A stretch of 50,385 bases of DNA. Origin: a virus. A model generated the notes under the pieces. It was not told the DNA's origin, ran no database searches, and saw only the letters and a list, made by a program, of their open reading frames with translations. Position 1 is the stretch's first letter; every line of letters starts with the position of its first letter. The stretch lies in IMG/VR virus record IMGVR_UViG_3300024264_000053, positions 1 to 50,385 of that record; one strand, 5' to 3'. This document shows, one piece after another, positions 21,725 to 30,468 of this stretch. A program made the translations under genes and the position numbers.

Positions 21725-23752
21725 ATGGCTTATCAAGTTAGATTTACAGATAGTGCTAACAAAGGTAACTTAATTGTAGATGATAATACAATTAATCAAG
21801 AAACTAGTTTAGATATTCCAGGTAGACAAACTACTGCTTATGGAACAGCGATTGCTGAAAACTTTTTACACTTGCTTGAAAATTTTGCAAACACGACAGA
21901 ACCAAAAAATCCTGTAGAAGGGCAACTATGGTATAACAATTCAGAGGGCGTAAACCAACTTCAAGTTTACGATGGAACATCTTGGGCTTCAGCTGGCGGC
22001 CTCAAGAAAGCATTAGAAGAACCAGATGTAGCCAATTCAGTGGCGGGCGACTTGTGGGTAGACACAGGCACTCAGCAACTATATTTATTTTCAGGTTCAG
22101 GTTGGGTATTAGTAGGACCTGAATTTTCAGATGGTCTTAAAACTGGTGCAACCTCTACGCAGATTACAGGAGTAGACGATGTTGCACACACAGTACTTAT
22201 AATTGAAGTTCGAACTTATCCTGTTGCAATAGTTTCCATTGATGAATTTACACCTAAAACAACTATCGAAGGCTTTACTACAATCTATCCAGGAATAAAT
22301 TTAAGCACAAGAAACTTTGCAGCGGATGGCGCACCAAAACTTTTTGGTCCAGTTGAAAAAGCAGAAAATCTTATTGTTGGAGCTACGGTAGTTCCATCTG
22401 CTAACTTCTTAAGATCTGATCAAAGTAATATTGCTAATTTTCCATTAAAGATAAAAAATGACGGCGGATTAACAGTAGGGGTAGGAAGCCAATTACAAAT
22501 TGGAGTTGCAACTAATACCGGTATCATTCAAAATACAACCAACGGCGCATCTATTGATTTTAGAGTAAAAAATGACGAAGTAGTGTCGACGGTACTTACA
22601 CTTGATCCTAATCAACGAGTGGGAATTAATAACGCTGCTCCGCAATCTGAGTTTGATGTTGTAGGAAATACAATATTAACGGGTACTGTAGCAATTGAAG
22701 ATTTTACACAATCAACTTCTCTTGGAACCGGATCAATTACATCTAAAGGCGGAGCTAGTTTTGCAAAAAATCTTTATGTAGGAGGCACTGCTAGTATTGC
22801 AGGCCAAATGCTAACTGAAAATGTTATTCCTGATGTGAATAATGCTAGACAGTTAGGAACAGAATTATTACGCTGGCAAAGTGTATATGCATCCAATTTT
22901 TATGGTAATATTGTAGGAAATTTAACAGGCACAGTAAGTGGCAAAAGTTCTTCAACTGATAAATTAGCAAGTTCCACAACATTTAATATGACAGGCGACA
23001 TAACAAGTCCGGCATTTAGTTTCGATGGACAAGCTGGCGGCAGTACAAAAACCTTTACTACAACAATTAGTAATGGGTTTATTGCTAACAAAACTCCTAC
23101 AGGTATTACACAAAACGATGACGAAATTCTAATTAATAGAATTTCCGGAACAACAGGAGTTTTCAAGACTACTAAGGCTGCATTTTTATCAAGCGTTGCA
23201 GTAAATCCTCCAGGAGCAATAGTATCGTTTGCTGGAACAACAATACCAAATGGGTGGCTACTATGTAATGGTGCAGAAGTAGATCAACTTACATATCCTA
23301 CATTATTTGGTATAATTGAATTTACATTTAAAGATGCAGGTCTCTTGTCTGATTTAGGAGTAGCCAAATTTGCGTTACCAGATCTAAGAGGAAGATTTCC
23401 ACTAGGATTAGACAATATGGGAGGATCAGCAGCTGATCGAGTTACAGGTTTGCAAGCTAGCGAATTAGGAAACACTGGCGGCAGCGAAAATATAACTATC
23501 GAAGCAAACAACTTACCAGATCACGCACACTCGTTGGCAGCAGAAAGCGGAGATCAGTTTTATTCTATAAATGACACACCTATAGACGCCGCATCAGATC
23601 CTGCAGCTGTTGGTGTAGATGCTCCTGCAGATTCAGGAAATGGTCAAGGACTAGCTACTACTTCCGGCATGGTTGGCACTACTGGACAAGCAATAGATGT
23701 TTTAAATCCATTCTTATCTATTAATTATATTATATACACCGGAGACCTGTAA
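21725..23752 (+). CDS. Tail fibre protein with collar domain
   Basis: 675 residues, start set by a strong GGAGGA at 21715-21720. Residues 1-135 form a module repeated in the next two genes: a beta start (MAYQVRF), ENFLHLLENFAN, GQLWYNNSEG, then GDLWVDTG and LVGPEF. The middle is a repetitive fibre shaft with SIDFRVKNDEV and WQSVYASNFYGNIVGNLTG segments typical of phage fibres. From residue 497 there is a phage tail collar domain (GAIVSFAGTTIPNGWLLCNG, PDLRGRFPLG, then LPDHAHS near 600), as in T4 gp12 and many receptor-binding tips. It probably forms a trimer and contacts the host surface. Two paralogous fibre genes follow within three and 48 bases. Confidence 0.88.
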   Translation: MAYQVRFTDSANKGNLIVDDNTINQETSLDIPGRQTTAYGTAIAENFLHLLENFANTTEPKNPVEGQLWYNNSEGVNQLQVYDGTSWASAGGLKKALEEPDVANSVAGDLWVDTGTQQLYLFSGSGWVLVGPEFSDGLKTGATSTQITGVDDVAHTVLIIEVRTYPVAIVSIDEFTPKTTIEGFTTIYPGINLSTRNFAADGAPKLFGPVEKAENLIVGATVVPSANFLRSDQSNIANFPLKIKNDGGLTVGVGSQLQIGVATNTGIIQNTTNGASIDFRVKNDEVVSTVLTLDPNQRVGINNAAPQSEFDVVGNTILTGTVAIEDFTQSTSLGTGSITSKGGASFAKNLYVGGTASIAGQMLTENVIPDVNNARQLGTELLRWQSVYASNFYGNIVGNLTGTVSGKSSSTDKLASSTTFNMTGDITSPAFSFDGQAGGSTKTFTTTISNGFIANKTPTGITQNDDEILINRISGTTGVFKTTKAAFLSSVAVNPPGAIVSFAGTTIPNGWLLCNGAEVDQLTYPTLFGIIEFTFKDAGLLSDLGVAKFALPDLRGRFPLGLDNMGGSAADRVTGLQASELGNTGGSENITIEANNLPDHAHSLAAESGDQFYSINDTPIDAASDPAAVGVDAPADSGNGQGLATTSGMVGTTGQAIDVLNPFLSINYIIYTGDL

Positions 23753-23754
23753 GC

Positions 23755-25620
23755 ATGAGTTATAAAGTTAATAAAACCAACGGAGACCTACTAGTAGATT
23801 TACTAGATGGCACTATAGACGAGGATACTACGAATCTTACTCTTATTGGTAGGAACTATACAGGATTTGGTGAACTTTTAAATGAAAATTTTATAAAACT
23901 TTTAGAAAACTTTGCAAATGTAGATGCACCTGAATCAGCAATTGCAGGCCAAGTATGGTACGATACTACTACACAAAAATTAAAAGTATATAATGGTGAT
24001 AAATGGGTAGAAGCAGGATCTCCTTTTGTTCAAGGCGAAACACCGCAAATGGTTGCTGGCGATTTATGGATTAACAATTCAACTAACCAATTTCACTTTT
24101 ATGACGGAGAAGATCTAGTCTTAGTCGGCCCGGTGTATACAGCACAACAAGGAAAATCAGGATTTGAAGTTGCTTCTATTAGAGATACACAAAACAGATT
24201 AAGATCTATTGTAAATCTTTGGGTTGCTGGTTCATTAACAGCGGTAATAAGTAATTTAACATTTACTCCGCTACCTGGAGAGGAAATTACAGGTATTAGT
24301 GGCGATGTTCAAAAAGGTATAAATGTTATTGATAACCTTACTTTTAAATTTGTAGGAATTGCACAAAGTGCAGAGAATTTAGTAACTCCTGGAGGAGAAA
24401 TTCTTTCAACAGATAGTTTTATATCAGCAATAGCCGACGATGTAACTACGGGCGCACTTACAATTTCCAATATAAACGGATTAACTATTGGAGCCAGTAG
24501 TAACAACGTATCTAAAATTTCTGGAACAAACTTTATAACAGAAAATCAGCTTTTAGATCACAACTATAGAATAAGAGTAAGAAGTAGTTCGGCTGGCGAA
24601 GAAATAGTAGATGCAATTACAGTAGACACGGCAAATGCTAGAGTAGGTATTTTTAATGCAGCTCCCCAATTTAACTTAGATGTAACTGGCGATGCAAGAA
24701 TTACCGGTAATTTAACAGTTAACGGCACTACAACTACAGTTAACTCGACTACAGTTGAAGTAGGTGATAAAAATATAGAACTAGGATCAGTAGATTCACC
24801 TACAGACGCTACAGCTGACAACGGTGGTATCACACTAAAAGGAACAACAGATAAAACACTTAGTTGGTCTAACTCAACAAGTAACTGGACATCTAATCAA
24901 AGTTTTGATTTAACTACAGGAAATTTTTATAAAATTAATAACGTATCAGTGTTAAGTTCCACCACGTTAGGATCCCAAATTGAAAATAGTTCTTTAACAT
25001 CGGTAGGTACACTAACAAGTTTAAATGTTGGTGTGACAAATTTTACTGCAATAAACGACAATGTTATTACAACTACCGGCGCTGGCTTAGAAATTGTAAG
25101 CGACGGCAACATTCAAATTACAGGTAGTAAGCAAATTAAAGGTGTTGCTGATCCAACATTAGCACAAGATGTTTCTACAAAAGCATACACTGATGCAGCG
25201 GTGTTAGGCATTGACGTTGCTATTACACTAGACATAACTGGACTAACTGTAGATGACACACCGACTGATGCTATACATATTTTGTTAAACGACCTGTATC
25301 CTACTGCAGGAAGACCTAATGGAACAATAGCAAAAGTATACGCTGTTGAATATTCGTTTGTAGTTTCTGATGTTAATATTACTGTTTCTAAAAATAATAC
25401 AAATACAGGTACACTAGACTACGAAGAAGTAAATGTAATGAACACTGCTGGCACAGGTGCAGAAACAATTATGAGGAGTATTGCTGCTGCAAATCCGGCC
25501 GGCGGAACAGTTACTACGACAATTACAAGAACATTAAAAACATATGAAATAAGTTCACCTTTTGGATCACCAGAATGGACACATATATCTAACGGAACAC
25601 CTTCTGTGGTTATAGTTTAA
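23755..25620 (+). CDS. Tail fibre paralog, second of three
   Basis: 621 residues beginning three bases after the previous stop. The N-terminal 125 residues repeat the module of the first fibre (GRNYTGFGELLNENFIKLLE, GQVWYDTTTQKLKVYNGD, GDLWINNST, LVGPVY), so the three genes arose by duplication. The shaft has a DARITGNLTVNGTTTTVNST segment like those found in endosialidase-type and other fibres, followed by VEVGDKNIELGS and a QIKGVADPTLAQDVSTKAYT helix-like element that in other fibres ends the shaft. The C-terminal ~130 residues are beta-rich with no collar domain and no match I recognise. It is probably an alternative or additional adhesin on the same baseplate mount. Confidence 0.83.
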   Translation: MSYKVNKTNGDLLVDLLDGTIDEDTTNLTLIGRNYTGFGELLNENFIKLLENFANVDAPESAIAGQVWYDTTTQKLKVYNGDKWVEAGSPFVQGETPQMVAGDLWINNSTNQFHFYDGEDLVLVGPVYTAQQGKSGFEVASIRDTQNRLRSIVNLWVAGSLTAVISNLTFTPLPGEEITGISGDVQKGINVIDNLTFKFVGIAQSAENLVTPGGEILSTDSFISAIADDVTTGALTISNINGLTIGASSNNVSKISGTNFITENQLLDHNYRIRVRSSSAGEEIVDAITVDTANARVGIFNAAPQFNLDVTGDARITGNLTVNGTTTTVNSTTVEVGDKNIELGSVDSPTDATADNGGITLKGTTDKTLSWSNSTSNWTSNQSFDLTTGNFYKINNVSVLSSTTLGSQIENSSLTSVGTLTSLNVGVTNFTAINDNVITTTGAGLEIVSDGNIQITGSKQIKGVADPTLAQDVSTKAYTDAAVLGIDVAITLDITGLTVDDTPTDAIHILLNDLYPTAGRPNGTIAKVYAVEYSFVVSDVNITVSKNNTNTGTLDYEEVNVMNTAGTGAETIMRSIAAANPAGGTVTTTITRTLKTYEISSPFGSPEWTHISNGTPSVVIV

Positions 25621-25631
25621 TGAACAATAAG

Positions 25632-25639
25632 GATAAATA
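25632..25639 (+). promoter_or_regulatory. Candidate T4-type late promoter
   Basis: GATAAATA in the 47-base gap, 28 bases before the ATG at 25668. This spacing is like that of the other late boxes in the window. Motif and position only. Confidence 0.5.
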
Positions 25640-25667
25640 CTAAAAGTGCACACAGGGATTATAAATA

Positions 25668-26816
25668 ATGGCTTATCAGATTAACAAATTCGACACCAGT
25701 CTGTTAACTACTTTAGAAGACGGGACATTAGATCAAACAACTGATCTTAAACTTATAGGTAAAAATTACGCAGGATACGGAGAAATACAAAACGAAAATT
25801 TTGTATTCTTGTTAGAAAATTTTGCAGGAGCAAATCAACCTCCTCGTCCTATTGCAGGACAACTTTGGTTTGATACTACTAACAGCAAATTAAAATTTTA
25901 TGACGGCACGAAATTTAAGACTACTGGCGGAGCAGAAGTATCAACAGCAGCTCCGGTAGGACTAGTAACTGGGGACTTTTGGTGGGACTCCGATGACCAA
26001 CAGCTATACGCATATAACGGTGCTGACTACACATTAGTAGGTCCAACTAACGAGTTTTCTACTGCTGCTAATTTTAAGTTAGGGTTGTCTGTCGGAGAAA
26101 ATGACGAATTAGAATTACTTATTGATAGCGGTATTGCTACAATACAAAGTGATTTTGGTAACAATAGTAAAATACAATTCAAAGTAACCGATGACACTGG
26201 TAGCTTAATCACTATTTGCACAATTGATAAAAATGGATTTTTGCCCGCACAAGATGATACTTTTAATATAGGCTCCCCTATATTAAAATGGGCAAACGTT
26301 TATGCTACTACCTTTAACGGAGTTGCAACACAAGCAGAATCGTTAAGACTAGCTAGCACAGATTATTTTCCAAGTCTCGGTGCTACAAATAACACTGTGG
26401 CATTGCGAGATACAAACGGTGACATTACTGCAAATTTATTCAACGGTGTTGCATCAAGTGCTAAGTTTGCTGATCTTGCTGAAGTTTATGCTTCAGATAA
26501 AGAGTATCCAGTTGGAACTGTTGTTACTGTAGGCGGCGACGCAGAAATTAGAGCAGCAAAATTGAGTAATTTTGCTATCGGAGTAATATCAGAAAAACCT
26601 GCATACTTAATGAATTCCGAAGCTAAAGGACAAGCAGTTGGTCTTAAAGGTCGTGTACCAGTTAGAGTAAAAGGTCCCGTTTCTAAAGGACAGCCTGTGT
26701 ATGCATGGGAAGATGGAGTTGCTACTACTATAGCTTCAAACGGATTAGTAGGTATTGCTTTAGAGTCAAGCGATAACTCAGAAGAAAAACTAATTGAGTG
26801 TGTACTCAAAGTATAA
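25668..26816 (+). CDS. Tail fibre paralog, third of three, with a possible autoproteolysis-type C-terminal domain
   Basis: 382 residues. Residues 1-130 are again the shared module (GKNYAGYGEIQNENFVFLLE, GQLWFDTTNSKLKFYDG, GDFWWDSDDQQLYAYNG, LVGP). A short shaft leads to IGSPILKWANVYATTFNG, then from about residue 266 a compact C-terminal domain: FADLAEVYASDKEYPVGTVV, a GVISEKPAYLMN strand, GLKGRVPVRVKGPVSKGQPV and a final LIECVLKV. That order of motifs (A-E-x-Y, VIGV-type strand, R-V-P-V-x-V-x-G-x-V) resembles the peptidase G2/IMC autoproteolytic domain seen at the end of phage fibres, although I cannot point to catalytic residues with certainty. It probably forms a short fibre or a tip that matures by self-cleavage. 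Confidence 0.8.
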   Translation: MAYQINKFDTSLLTTLEDGTLDQTTDLKLIGKNYAGYGEIQNENFVFLLENFAGANQPPRPIAGQLWFDTTNSKLKFYDGTKFKTTGGAEVSTAAPVGLVTGDFWWDSDDQQLYAYNGADYTLVGPTNEFSTAANFKLGLSVGENDELELLIDSGIATIQSDFGNNSKIQFKVTDDTGSLITICTIDKNGFLPAQDDTFNIGSPILKWANVYATTFNGVATQAESLRLASTDYFPSLGATNNTVALRDTNGDITANLFNGVASSAKFADLAEVYASDKEYPVGTVVTVGGDAEIRAAKLSNFAIGVISEKPAYLMNSEAKGQAVGLKGRVPVRVKGPVSKGQPVYAWEDGVATTIASNGLVGIALESSDNSEEKLIECVLKV

Positions 26817-26819
26817 ATA
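26812..26819 (+). promoter_or_regulatory. Candidate T4-type late promoter
   Basis: TATAAATA, identical to the T4 late consensus, overlaps the stop codon of the preceding fibre gene and lies 29 bases before the ATG at 26849. It is the best late box in the window. Confidence 0.6.
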
Positions 26820-26848
26820 TATAAACTGCGCAGATTAAAGGATAGACT

Positions 26849-27754
26849 ATGGCCGTCGGCGATCCAATTACAGCTACTAGGTATAACAATTTACAAACTA
26901 GAATCGCAACTATTTTTGGTAATGGTTCAGGAACAGACGGGTACGGACAAAGTGTAGCAAGCGGTCAGGTAAGTGTGGGAGACACAGTTACAGCAGTGCA
27001 TATCAATGATATAGTAAATGATATGGTAAAAGCCAGAACACATCAACTTGGATCTTCGCCTACTACAGTGAGTACTGTTGCTGTTGGCGACCTGATTGCA
27101 GAAAATACTAGCACAAATCCAAATGGCACTCTTAAAGGCCTTGCAGACTTTGAAAGTTTAATGTCTGAAATTGAATCTGGCAAATTCTTAATAGCAGGCA
27201 GCCAATCAACTGCTGCAACAGGAATTAGTAATTCTAGCAGTTCTTCCTGGAACGGAACAAGAACGCACGAAGTTAGAATGTCATTTTCAAATTCTAACAC
27301 AATTCGACACTTTTTTAATAGTGGAGGCGAATTAAGAACATCTGCTTCTTTGACTGGCGGGTCTGGCGCAAAAGGTTCAGATTGGGCCACAATGCTATCT
27401 AACATGGGAACTATTAAAATGAACTATACCCAAACTACATCAACAGGCACTGGGTCAGGTTCATCTATTGGATTCTACGACTTATCTGCGTCTTATCAAA
27501 CTATTTTTACAAAATCTGGCAGCGGAGTTTATGCAGAAAACGACTATATTGTGCAAGCTCGTTCTTCGTCATCGACTACAGTAGATTTTAAAATTCTTTT
27601 CCAAGACGATGATGCCGGCGATCAAACAGGGCTAGGTCCTGGTGTTGATGAAAATGTTACTGGTACACTAGCTAGCACTGTTAGCTATCTCCGAGCTTCG
27701 GGTTCTAATGTTAGTGTTGCAGCACCTGCATTTTCTAATACAACTACATATTAA
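26849..27754 (+). CDS. Virion structural protein, last gene of the tail module
   Basis: 301 residues preceded by AAAGGA. It starts MAVGDPITATRYNNLQTRIA, and a similar GDTVTAVHINDIVNDMVKAR segment follows near residue 45, so the N-terminus holds an internal duplication of a VGD-I/V-T-A helix-turn unit. From residue ~110 the protein is Ser/Thr/Gly-rich and beta-like (HEVRMSFSNSNTIRHFFNSG, ILFQDDDAGDQTG). I know proteins with this kind of N-terminus only as unnamed structural proteins of marine phages. Its position at the end of the fibre run and its own late box fit a virion component, perhaps a small fibre or decoration. It is followed by a change of promoter type, which marks the end of the structural block. 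Confidence 0.72.
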   Translation: MAVGDPITATRYNNLQTRIATIFGNGSGTDGYGQSVASGQVSVGDTVTAVHINDIVNDMVKARTHQLGSSPTTVSTVAVGDLIAENTSTNPNGTLKGLADFESLMSEIESGKFLIAGSQSTAATGISNSSSSSWNGTRTHEVRMSFSNSNTIRHFFNSGGELRTSASLTGGSGAKGSDWATMLSNMGTIKMNYTQTTSTGTGSGSSIGFYDLSASYQTIFTKSGSGVYAENDYIVQARSSSSTTVDFKILFQDDDAGDQTGLGPGVDENVTGTLASTVSYLRASGSNVSVAAPAFSNTTTY

Positions 27755-27766
27755 GCCATACTTTCC

Positions 27767-27796
27767 TTGACAAACACTCTTTTTTGAATATATAAT
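27767..27796 (+). promoter_or_regulatory. Near-consensus sigma-70 promoter opening the accessory block
   Basis: TTGACA at 27767-27772 and TATAAT at 27791-27796 are both perfect hexamers, 18 bases apart. It lies in the 68-base gap after the last structural gene; AGGAG at 27813-27817 then leads to the ATG at 27823. I saw no other good promoter until the block ends near 42013, so this may drive the whole accessory cluster from host polymerase, probably early in infection, unlike the late-box genes before it. Confidence 0.8.
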
Positions 27797-27822
27797 ATAC
27801 ATATATATTCTTAGGAGTTCCT

Positions 27823-28173
27823 ATGGACGAGCGTCTATCTAAAGCACTTGAATTTTCGAATTATATGGTTACCCTCAATAACCAAAAGAGAATTCTTCAC
27901 GAACAATACAAACAAGACTTAGTTTACTACTACAAAGGCGGCCAGTTTTCGGTAACACAAGAACTAATTAGTTTTTGTCAAAGTCTTAATAACTTAGGAC
28001 AAACAGAAACAGTGCTGATCGACGACAATCGGCAACCTATTCAAATTGAATCTTTAGAAGATTTCTTGTTAGATATTGTAAACACATATTCTGATGCATC
28101 AAACAAATACTTGACAGAATATGATAATATTAAGAAAAACCGATCGGTTGAGGGTTTAGTAGAGCATGAGTAA
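27823..28173 (+). CDS. Conserved small phage protein, function unknown
   Basis: 116 residues, soluble, mostly helical, no Cys cluster or membrane segment. A helix (LSKALEFSNYMVTLNNQKRI) is followed by a YYYKGGQFSVTQELISF segment, a short loop with LIDDNRQPIQI, and a final helix (LLDIVNTYSDASNKYL). I recall similar small proteins among T4-like cyanophages but no function. It is the first gene after the sigma-70 promoter, with a good AGGAG, and its stop lies inside the ATGAGTAA that starts the next gene. The context would allow a cytoplasmic or virion role equally; I do not assign one. Confidence 0.75.
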   Translation: MDERLSKALEFSNYMVTLNNQKRILHEQYKQDLVYYYKGGQFSVTQELISFCQSLNNLGQTETVLIDDNRQPIQIESLEDFLLDIVNTYSDASNKYLTEYDNIKKNRSVEGLVEHE

Positions 28174-29023
28174 AGGCGTTCTAGTTTTTGCTAGAAACAA
28201 CAGTCAAGTAGATTATGTAAAACAAGCGTATTATCTTGCTAAGAGAGTACGAAAATATCTTGATTTACCTACAAGCATTATTACAGATAGTGGAGATTAT
28301 CTACGTTCTGCGTTTGATGATTGGGAAGATATATTTGATTATGTAATTGAGCCCGAATATACTAGTAACTATACGCTTAAACGATATCAGGACGGAACAC
28401 TTACAAATAAGCAATTAGAATTTAAAAACGATACTCGCACACGGGCACACGAGCTTACACCGTATACTGAAACATTGCTATTAGATAGTGATTTTATTAT
28501 TTCTAATAATGTTTTTTTAGAGTGTTTCAATCAAGAACACGATTTTTTAATTTACAAAGATGCATACGATTTAGCAAACTTTAGAGACTATTCAGAGTTT
28601 GAGTATATATCTGATACAAGTGTCGACTTTTATTGGGCAACCTGTGTATATTTTAAGAAAACTCGTTCAGTAGAAATATTTTTTAATTTATTACAACATA
28701 TACAAGAAAACTGGGGACACTACAACAGCACATTCCAAATAAATCGTAGCACATACAGAAACGATCACGCATTTAGTATTGCTATACACATAATGAACGG
28801 ATACGAGCAAGGAGATTTTGCTCACACAATGCCAGGAAAACATTTTTATACAACTGATAAAGATGTGTTAGTAGATATGAAAAATGAAAGTTTTTTATTT
28901 TTAGTAGAAAAAGAAGATTATCTCGGTGAATACACCCCTGTTAGATTTAAAAATCATAACATACACGTTATGAACAAGTTTAGTTTAAACAGATGTATCG
29001 ACAGGGAACTAGACAATGAGTAA
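28166..29023 (+). CDS. GT8-like glycosyltransferase family protein (first of a pair)
   Basis: 285 residues. A Rossmann-like N-terminus (MSKGVLVFARNNSQVDYVKQ), a strand-loop region (LPTSIITDSGDYL), and LLLDSDFII, where D107-S-D109 fits the DxD metal and nucleotide-sugar site of GT-A enzymes. This is followed by a strand of the type seen after DxD (FLIYKDAYDL), and a C-terminal part with HTMPGKHFY and NHNIHVMNK, possibly the His that completes metal binding. It resembles GT8-like proteins that use UDP- or related nucleotide sugars. It starts in an 8-base overlap with the gene before and shares its first 13 bases with the next gene, a paralog. Substrate unknown; it could act on host surface glycans or on virion proteins. 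Confidence 0.68.
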   Translation: MSKGVLVFARNNSQVDYVKQAYYLAKRVRKYLDLPTSIITDSGDYLRSAFDDWEDIFDYVIEPEYTSNYTLKRYQDGTLTNKQLEFKNDTRTRAHELTPYTETLLLDSDFIISNNVFLECFNQEHDFLIYKDAYDLANFRDYSEFEYISDTSVDFYWATCVYFKKTRSVEIFFNLLQHIQENWGHYNSTFQINRSTYRNDHAFSIAIHIMNGYEQGDFAHTMPGKHFYTTDKDVLVDMKNESFLFLVEKEDYLGEYTPVRFKNHNIHVMNKFSLNRCIDRELDNE

Positions 29024-29876
29024 AGGCTTCGTCATGTTAGCACAAAATTCAGAGTATGATTATGTTACTCAAGCATGTTTGTGTGCAATGAGTATTCATG
29101 CTACTAATATAGATGCTAAAGTTTCATTAATCACTAACGACCAAGTACCTACAGAATATGTAGAGTTATTTGATAAAATAATTGAAATACCATGGGAAGA
29201 ACACAAAGGAATATATTTAAATCATGCAGTAAGTGAACGCTGGAAGATATATCATGCTAGTCCGTATGAAGAAACTATTGTATTAGATACAGACATGTTA
29301 GTTCTGCAAGATATTTCTAATTGGTGGAAGTTTTTTGAAAACTACGAAATCTATTTTCCGGCAACTGTAACTACATATCGTGGAAAAAAGGTCACTAACA
29401 CATACTATAGAAAAGCGTTTATTGCGAACGATCTTCCTAATTTATACGTAGGGTTGCATTATTTTAAAAAGTGTGATCGAGCACACGAATTTTATAAATG
29501 GATAGAACTGGTTACAAACAACTGGGAATTATTTTACGGACAGTTTGTTAAAGAACATTATCCCAAGCATCCGTCCATGGACATTACAACGGCTATTGCT
29601 GCAAAAATACTGAATTGCGAAACTGAAGTTACAAACACTATAGTTAAGTATCCAAGTTTTACACACATGAAACCCTACATACAAGATTGGCATTACCCGT
29701 CTACAAAATGGCAAGAACGAGTTGGTGTATACTTAACACAAGATCTAAAATTAACTATCGGCAATCACATACAACGAGGTATATTTCATTATACTGAAAA
29801 AGACTTCGCTACAAAAAATATACTTGATAGATATAAGAATTACTTAGAGAAAAATAATGCAAGAACAAATTCCTGA
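29016..29876 (+). CDS. GT8-like glycosyltransferase family protein (second of a pair)
   Basis: 286 residues, paralog of the preceding gene: same MSKG start, the same ALLxxN-type N-terminal strand-helix (QNSEYDYVTQACLCAMSIH), and ETIVLDTDMLVL with D91-T-D93 in the DxD position. The DTD motif, the LYVGLHYFKKCDRAHEFYK element and a C-terminal HYTEKDFA with a His make the GT8-like assignment somewhat better than for its neighbour. The start lies in an ATGAGTAA overlap with the previous stop. A tandem duplication of a glycosyltransferase with divergent C-termini suggests two successive additions to one acceptor, but neither donor nor acceptor can be read from the sequence. Confidence 0.7.
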   Translation: MSKGFVMLAQNSEYDYVTQACLCAMSIHATNIDAKVSLITNDQVPTEYVELFDKIIEIPWEEHKGIYLNHAVSERWKIYHASPYEETIVLDTDMLVLQDISNWWKFFENYEIYFPATVTTYRGKKVTNTYYRKAFIANDLPNLYVGLHYFKKCDRAHEFYKWIELVTNNWELFYGQFVKEHYPKHPSMDITTAIAAKILNCETEVTNTIVKYPSFTHMKPYIQDWHYPSTKWQERVGVYLTQDLKLTIGNHIQRGIFHYTEKDFATKNILDRYKNYLEKNNARTNS

Positions 29877-30468
29877 GTTTATACACATAGAACAGCCTGC
29901 TTTAGACCCGTTCAAAGTTTACTTTGATTTAGACACTGGGCGAATACATGCTATTACTAACGAAAATTTAGACACAGACGAGTATTCCTATACAGAGGTA
30001 AGTTACGAAGATGTTGCTCCCTTAGTAAACGGTGAAGAACATTTTGACACATGCATTGTAGATTTTAATCCTAAACTTAAATTATACGAGTTACGTCGAA
30101 ACAGTATCGAACAAGATGTTTACACTGTTAGCGATTTAATATACAAGTGTCAAAGCTATCAAGATGCAGATATTCAAATAATACAGGATGTAAAAAATAC
30201 TTGTTGGAAATTTTTAATTTCAGAATCGTTAAGGCAAAGTTTAGCAGCAAACAATGTAAGTTTAAAATCGCAACTATCATTTAGCATAACAGAAGAAAAT
30301 AATCCAAATGTTCTTTATCGGTCTCTAACGTTTCCCTTTAGTCAGCTTGTGAATGAGTTTTATGTAATCAAAGATTTTAAAGAACAATACGAGTTTGACG
30401 GATTGCCTATTTCAGTGTATACTATAAAGAGATTCGATTCCTATTCGTACGAGGTTATAAATGAGTAA
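29857..30468 (+). CDS. Unknown protein of the glycosyltransferase cluster
   Basis: 203 residues, not recognised. Acidic N-terminal half with many aromatic strands (HIEQPALDPFKVYFDLDTGR, YSYTEVSYEDVAPLV), then TCIVDFNPKLKLYELRR and a C-terminal half with SLTFPFSQLVNEFYVIKDF. No transmembrane segment, no cysteine pattern, no catalytic motif. The start overlaps the previous gene by 20 bases and the stop lies within the next ATGAGTAA, so it is translated with its neighbours. The pattern of beta strands would suit a binding or adaptor protein, possibly a virion protein; this is inference only. Confidence 0.65.
   Translation: MQEQIPEFIHIEQPALDPFKVYFDLDTGRIHAITNENLDTDEYSYTEVSYEDVAPLVNGEEHFDTCIVDFNPKLKLYELRRNSIEQDVYTVSDLIYKCQSYQDADIQIIQDVKNTCWKFLISESLRQSLAANNVSLKSQLSFSITEENNPNVLYRSLTFPFSQLVNEFYVIKDFKEQYEFDGLPISVYTIKRFDSYSYEVINE

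Noticed and set aside
25660-25667. TATAAATA just before the ATG at 25668 as a late promoter
   Set aside because: It touches the start codon, leaving no room for a leader or ribosome site; the box at 25632 is better placed.
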